Below are positions 61,001-64,000 of a stretch of DNA of 64,000 bases, one piece after another. Within the stretch, counting starts at the first letter, position 1. Each line of letters opens with the position of its first letter. A program made the translations under genes and the position numbers. Below the pieces are notes generated by a model. That model saw nothing but the letters and a program-made list of their open reading frames with translations. It did not search any database and was not told where the DNA came from. Source of the stretch: Candidatus Hadarchaeales archaeon (GTDB lineage Archaea > Hadarchaeota > Hadarchaeia > Hadarchaeales > WYZ-LMO6); assembly GCA_038736355.1 (NCBI GenBank), contig JAVYML010000001.1, forward strand, positions 62,001-126,000, written 5' to 3'.

Positions 61001-64000
61001 AGTAGAACTGGTAGTGGCCCGGACCGCTGGGCGGCTCGAAGTAGAAAGTGTAGGGCGGGGAGGTGAGGTAGTCGTAGAGGATCCAGGAGCCCCAGCTCTC
61101 GTTGTCGGGAGACCAGCGGAACCAGAGCTCCACGTTCTCCACGCGCCCGTCGGCATCGGAGGCGGAGGCGGAGAGGGTGATGGGCGCACTCTTCTTCCAG
61201 TAGGGAGAGACCGGCAGGACGGAGGAAACCGGTGGAACGAGCAGGGTGAAGGTGCGGACCTCGGAAACGTTCTCGTTCCCTGCCCCATCCACCGCCACTA
61301 CCCTCCAGTAGTAGTTGTTCTGGGGCAGGACGTTCTCTACCATGTGCTCGTTCTCCACAAGCATCTTCTGGTAAACGGGGGAGGAGAAGGTGGGATCGTC
61401 GTCCACCTGCAGGAGGTAGGTCACCCCGCTAAGGTCGGTGACGCTCGTCCAGCCGAAGGAGGGTCTTCCGGTGGAGTCCACCACCGTTTCCCCGTTCTCA
61501 GGATAGACCAGGGAGGGGGCCTGAACGGTGGGATCGTAGCCGCAAGCCGTGTCGGGGATAGGTGGCGGGGATTCATGGTTGCCGGAGTTGTCCCAGGCCC
61601 TGGAGTAGAACTGGTAGTGGCCCGGACCGCTGGGCGGCTCGAAGTAGAAAGTGTAGGGCGGGGAGGTGAGGTAGTCGTAGAGGATCCAGGAGCCCCAGCT
61701 CTCGTTGTCGGGAGACCAGCGGAACCAGAGCTCCACGTTCTCCACGCGCCCATCGGCGTCGGAGGCGGTGGCGGAGAGGGTGATGGGTGAGGTGCGGTAC
61801 CAGTACTGGGGCAGGGGCTGGAGCTGGGAGACCGGCGGGACGAGCAACCTGAGGAGGAAGGCCCTCGACACGTTTTCGTTACCGGCCCAATCCCTCGCCA
61901 CCACCCTCCACCAATAGTTGTCCTGGGGCAGGACGTTCTCTGTCTCGTGCCAGTTCTCCCTTATTCCCTCCTTCACGTACACCGGGGAGGAGAAGGACGG
62001 GTCGCGGTGGACCTCAAGCCTGTAGGTGACCCTGTCGCTTTCCCCGTCCTGGGAGGTGAACCAGCGGAAGGTGGGCCTTCCATCGGGCTCCTCCAGCAGG
62101 GCCCCGTTCTCCGGATGGACGGGGATGGGTTCGGTGGGAGGCGTCACATCGTACCCGACCGTGAACTGCCAGACCTCCGACCAGGGTGAGTTCTCCCCTC
62201 CCGCCTCAGCCCTGACCTTCCAGTAGTAGGTCCCGTTCTCCAGCTCGGTCACGAAGGTGTACTGGCTGGCCTGAACCACCTCCTCGAATGGGGACCCGAA
62301 GTTCTCGTCCTCGTCCACCCATAGGCGGTAGACCTCCGCACCCTCCACATCCGACCAGTCGAGGGTGGGGGTGTTGTCATTCAGCCAGGCATCGTTCTCG
62401 GGGGAGAGGAGGACGGGCGCACCCAGCGTGATCACCCTGCCCTGCCTGGAGTCCAGGAGGGACCAGCGGGCGGGTGCGGTGCTCCACCCCGTCCACTCCT
62501 CCACCTTCCTCCATCCTCCCACCCCTTCCAGGAGGATCTGCCACCCCTCCAGCTCGCTCCAGCTCGCTCCAGCTCCGACCGAACAGGTCCAGGACTCGAT
62601 TCCGCCCCACCCGGCGGCGGCCTGGAGTATCGCCAGCCAGTCTTCGACCTCCCTCCAGAGCACCGAGGTCGCACAGGTCGCAGTCCAGGAGTCAGCAGTA
62701 GACCAGGAAGCGGAGGTCAGGATTCCCCCTGCCCATCCCTCCACCTCTTCCCACCCAGCTCTGGTCTCCAGGGCATTCATCCATTCCTCCACCGCCCACC
62801 AGCTGGCCCCGGCCTGCACCGTTCCCGTCCAGGAATCGAGCCATGACCAGCTGGCGAGAGCGCTCACCGCTCCCGTCCAAGCCTCGACCTGCCGCCAGCC
62901 GGAGGGAGCCTGGGCCGAGCAGGACCAGTCCTCCACCGGCTGCCAGGAGGCTTGGGCCTGGAGTTCCTCCGTCCAGACCTCCAGCTGGTGCCATCCCACC
63001 GGTGTCTCGAGTCCTCCCGTCCAGCCCTCGACCGGCTGCCAGGAGGCGGGAGCGGTGATCACCTCCGTCCAGGAGTCCGCCGGACACCATCCCGCGGGGG
63101 CGGAGAGGGTTTCTGTCAGGGAGGCGAGAGGCTGCCAGAAGGCGGGGGCGGAGAGGGTTTCTGTCAGGGCCTCCAGCAGGATCCAAGAGGCCGGACCCTG
63201 GAGCATTCCCGTCCAGGAATCCAGCTGGTGCCAGGAAACCCGTGTCTCGAGACCCGAACTCCAGCCCTCCAGGGACTGCCAGGAGACGGGCGCGGAGAGC
63301 GCACCCGTCCAACCCTCTACCGGTTGCCAGCTGGCCGCGGCCCCTATTGCTCCCGTCCAGGAGTCAACCCCCAACCACCAGGCCCGTGCCTCGACCGAGT
63401 CCGTCCAAGAGTCCAGGGAGGACCAGGCGACTGCGGTTTCAGACTCACAAGTCCAGGTCTCCAGATGGGACCACTCGGCCGGGGATGAGAAGATGCCCGT
63501 CCAGCTTTCCGCCTGCCACCATCCGGCAGGAGCTAAAGCCCTTCCCGAAAGGGAGTCGATGGGCTGCCAACCAGCCACCGAGGACGCCGTCCCACTCCAA
63601 GAGTCGAGGAGCTGCCAGAAGACCGGGGAGAAAAGCATGCCCGTCCAAGAGTCTGCCTGCCACCAAGAGGCTTGGGCCAGGATTCCCTCCCACCATGATT
63701 CGGCCTGCACCCAGGAGCTTGGGGCCAGGACCGCGCCCGACCAGCCTTCCACTGGCCGCCAAGTGGCGGGTGCCACGAGGCCACCTATCCAAGACTCTGC
63801 CGGCAACCAGCCAGCCATGGTCTCCACCGCGAGCATCCAGGACTCCAGCCCCTGCCACCAGACCGAGGAGAGGAGGGTCTCCATCCATCCCTCCACTGGC
63901 TGCCAGGTAGCGGGTGCGGAACTCTCCGCGCTCCACTCCTCCATCAGGTGCCAGGTGGCCGGGGCTGGAACGTCCCCCGATAGGGAGTCCAGCGACCTCC
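58086..64000 (-). CDS. Giant surface protein G3, 5' end beyond the window
   Basis: At least 1970 residues; the frame is open through the right edge (GTTCCAGCC... continues the repeat), so the ATG at 63944 is not the start. From the N-terminal side there are about 33 uninterrupted W-repeats, Fn3-like domains (YYWKVRAEAGGENSPWSEV; YQFYSRAWDNSGNHE), 13 more W-repeats, a run of about 15 Pro (near 59960-60010), an Ig-like domain (FSLSVSPSLGEVTEGGSLTV), more Fn3-like domains, and a PGF-pre-PGF-like domain (VELQVSEDWMEEKGV). A TM (WPPLLLLLLAGSLMAVGAAGY, near 58520-58590) leads to a Pro/Arg-rich cytosolic tail of about 140 residues. Architecture matches G2 and the outer part of G1. The tail is not an ATPase. 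Confidence 0.85.
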   Translation of the reverse strand, partial: RSLDSLSGDVPAPATWHLMEEWSAESSAPATWQPVEGWMETLLSSVWWQGLESWMLAVETMAGWLPAESWIGGLVAPATWRPVEGWSGAVLAPSSWVQAESWWEGILAQASWWQADSWTGMLFSPVFWQLLDSWSGTASSVAGWQPIDSLSGRALAPAGWWQAESWTGIFSSPAEWSHLETWTCESETAVAWSSLDSWTDSVEARAWWLGVDSWTGAIGAAASWQPVEGWTGALSAPVSWQSLEGWSSGLETRVSWHQLDSWTGMLQGPASWILLEALTETLSAPAFWQPLASLTETLSAPAGWCPADSWTEVITAPASWQPVEGWTGGLETPVGWHQLEVWTEELQAQASWQPVEDWSCSAQAPSGWRQVEAWTGAVSALASWSWLDSWTGTVQAGASWWAVEEWMNALETRAGWEEVEGWAGGILTSASWSTADSWTATCATSVLWREVEDWLAILQAAAGWGGIESWTCSVGAGASWSELEGWQILLEGVGGWRKVEEWTGWSTAPARWSLLDSRQGRVITLGAPVLLSPENDAWLNDNTPTLDWSDVEGAEVYRLWVDEDENFGSPFEEVVQASQYTFVTELENGTYYWKVRAEAGGENSPWSEVWQFTVGYDVTPPTEPIPVHPENGALLEEPDGRPTFRWFTSQDGESDRVTYRLEVHRDPSFSSPVYVKEGIRENWHETENVLPQDNYWWRVVARDWAGNENVSRAFLLRLLVPPVSQLQPLPQYWYRTSPITLSATASDADGRVENVELWFRWSPDNESWGSWILYDYLTSPPYTFYFEPPSGPGHYQFYSRAWDNSGNHESPPPIPDTACGYDPTVQAPSLVYPENGETVVDSTGRPSFGWTSVTDLSGVTYLLQVDDDPTFSSPVYQKMLVENEHMVENVLPQNNYYWRVVAVDGAGNENVSEVRTFTLLVPPVSSVLPVSPYWKKSAPITLSASASDADGRVENVELWFRWSPDNESWGSWILYDYLTSPPYTFYFEPPSGPGHYQFYSRAWDNSGNHESPPPVPDASCGYDPVPPPAPSLLEPENESTVSRVGLTFRWTSVADLSGVKYELQVDNESTFSPPLSYRKVGITENYHTCEDLLPAGTYYWRVVVDGAGNENFSGVFIVTLREAWLSLESWQTAVGAPMLWYGLDSWTGGTGTAAGWESLEGWLGGTWTVAGWVVSDSWWSSLLVPFAWSALEGWSGTLGGAAGWEGLEEWVEGMVTPPGWRVLEGWQEGVSARGLWKVTEAWQSWIWAEASWSAVEGWFGSAGTEAARWQLVEGWSSPLFTQAGWRRAEGWTVQAGFPAGWRVLEKFQTWVRAGAGWLALEGWQGRLETPSPPPPPPPPPPPPPPPADFSLSVSPSLGEVTEGGSLTVQVRVEPFGGYALPVKLRVENLPATVLAEFSVGEGMPPFTSSLNLSVERGTPEGSYSLTVVGEDAEGKRRTAPFLLKVKALPFLPPLSSVLELRPYWRNTVPFPVSATAWDNDGYVVSVALWYRHSRDNVVWGEWKEFAVAEREPWSWSFTAPEGEGFYEFYTLARDNDNLTEPAPLRAKASCGVDLTPPPVPILLSPGEGEMVGTTQPSLHWSSVSDLSGVTYQLWVDNDPDFGSPVTVRELGTPSFRLEGLKEGRYFWRVRAVNGAGLSSSFAVGSFLTLTPSLRKMAENVPPGGEVEFVFHPPSWFVRKVGIVFREQQRVVSLGLLEVKGEEVRGALWPSLERAYGGALLGLSTSSQMVEGTRVELQVSEDWMEEKGVKEGGLKLLAFDGEGWREVLMKLEGREEGALVFSTELTFYPRALALYGRKAPTLPPPFSWPPLLLLLLAGSLMAVGAAGYFIYLWRFRPILPKVPLSSLVRPRLKLPERVVPAVSLRKLEPARPAFEELPEAKPLTLKPLRPSPIPAPEEALQSLLRAGRAPPAVPPAKLAGVIRPVEPRVRPEELEIRIRARPLPEKEGETVRAPETRETLEKLKKLMGRTE
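60010..60630 (-). repeat. W-repeat block of G3 (13 units)
   Basis: Thirteen tandem units, all but one of 16 residues, such as WYGLDSWTGGTGTAAG, WESLEGWLGGTWTVAG and WSALEGWSGTLGGAAG, ending at the poly-Pro linker. Confidence 0.88.
60984..61180 (-). repeat. Near-identical internal duplication of G3, copy A
   Basis: About 195 bases that match 61587-61783 almost perfectly at an offset of 603 bases. It encodes RVENVELWFRWSPDNESWGS and the following GPGHYQFYSRAWDNSGN segment. Confidence 0.85.
61587..61783 (-). repeat. Near-identical internal duplication of G3, copy B
   Basis: Second copy of the 60984-61180 segment. The related domain in G2 (near 24580-24790) has the same protein pattern, NVELWFRYSPDNSSWSSW, but is more divergent. 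Confidence 0.85.
62425..64000 (-). repeat. Largest W-repeat array: about 33 units of 16 residues in G3
   Basis: Uninterrupted array at a strict 48-base period, cut by the window edge. Examples: WQPVEGWTGALSAPVS, WQSLEGWSSGLETRVS, WHQLDSWTGMLQGPAS, WREVEDWLAILQAAAG. Consensus: W1, hydrophobic 4, E/D5, S/G/E6, W7, T/S8, hydrophobic 11, A/S13, P/A14, A/V15, S/G16. Confidence 0.92.

Noticed and set aside
62425-64000. 48-base periodic DNA as a possible CRISPR or satellite array
   Set aside because: Units vary freely in DNA, are coding in one frame and have no constant repeat with unique spacers; the period is the 16-residue protein repeat.

Overview
The window is from a GC-rich archaeal chromosome. 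It carries archaeal-type methanofuran genes, TATA boxes 22-30 bases ahead of several starts, an Lhr helicase, an ATPase_2-family ATPase, an IS607 TnpA/TnpB element and giant PGF-pre-PGF-type surface proteins. Heavy AGG/AGA arginine use and Lys/Arg/Glu-rich cytosolic proteins suggest a thermophile that uses H4MPT/methanofuran-linked C1 chemistry. A Hadarchaeota-like or related euryarchaeal lineage is my guess; the window has no taxonomic marker.

Left part (1-16 kb). A ferredoxin runs off the edge, divergent from an arsenic pair: an ACR3 permease broken by two frameshifts and an ArsR repressor with a CxC metal site. Then comes a compact plus-strand C1-cofactor cluster: a CitG-like protein, DUF447, a DHPS-like protein, MfnB, MfnD, MfnF, MfnE and a HisA-like protein. 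An ATP-grasp ligase faces it convergently and a small ferritin-like gene sits inside it. On the minus strand follow a frameshifted nucleotidyltransferase module, Lhr, a hypothetical protein, acylphosphatase and a HAD phosphatase.

Right part (15.5-64 kb). This is dominated by three giant minus-strand surface-protein genes: G2 (3149 aa, 16224-25673), G1 (7934 aa, 28220-52024) and G3 (at least 1970 aa, 58086 to beyond the edge). All combine Fn3-like domains, which end in motifs such as YYWRVRAxDNAGN, with tandem arrays of a 16-17 residue Trp repeat (consensus W-x-x-V/L-E/D-G/S-W-x9). Each has a C-terminal membrane segment and a cytosolic tail. In G1 the tail is a complete HerA/FtsK-superfamily ATPase, so one polypeptide apparently joins an exterior stalk with about 40 Fn3-like domains to a cytosolic P-loop motor. 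G1 is followed by a coiled-coil gene and a MinD-like ATPase gene, apparently as one operon. A paralogous MinD converges on G2, a winged-helix regulator diverges from G2 around a perfect 20-bp palindrome, and an HTH-ParA pair lies upstream of G1. I regard this locus (about 15.4-54 kb, plus G3) as the candidate undescribed system: a trans-envelope giant surface machine with MinD-type positioning or assembly ATPases.

Between G1 and G3 are two leaderless micro-genes for Cys-rich proteins, an intact ATPase_2-family ATPase with paired inverted-repeat elements at its promoter, and a second ATPase (DUF4143 type) split by an IS607-family element whose serine recombinase is itself decayed.

Coordinates inside the giant proteins and domain counts were read by eye and are approximate. 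Several frameshifts could be real decay or assembly error; the sequence alone cannot separate these.
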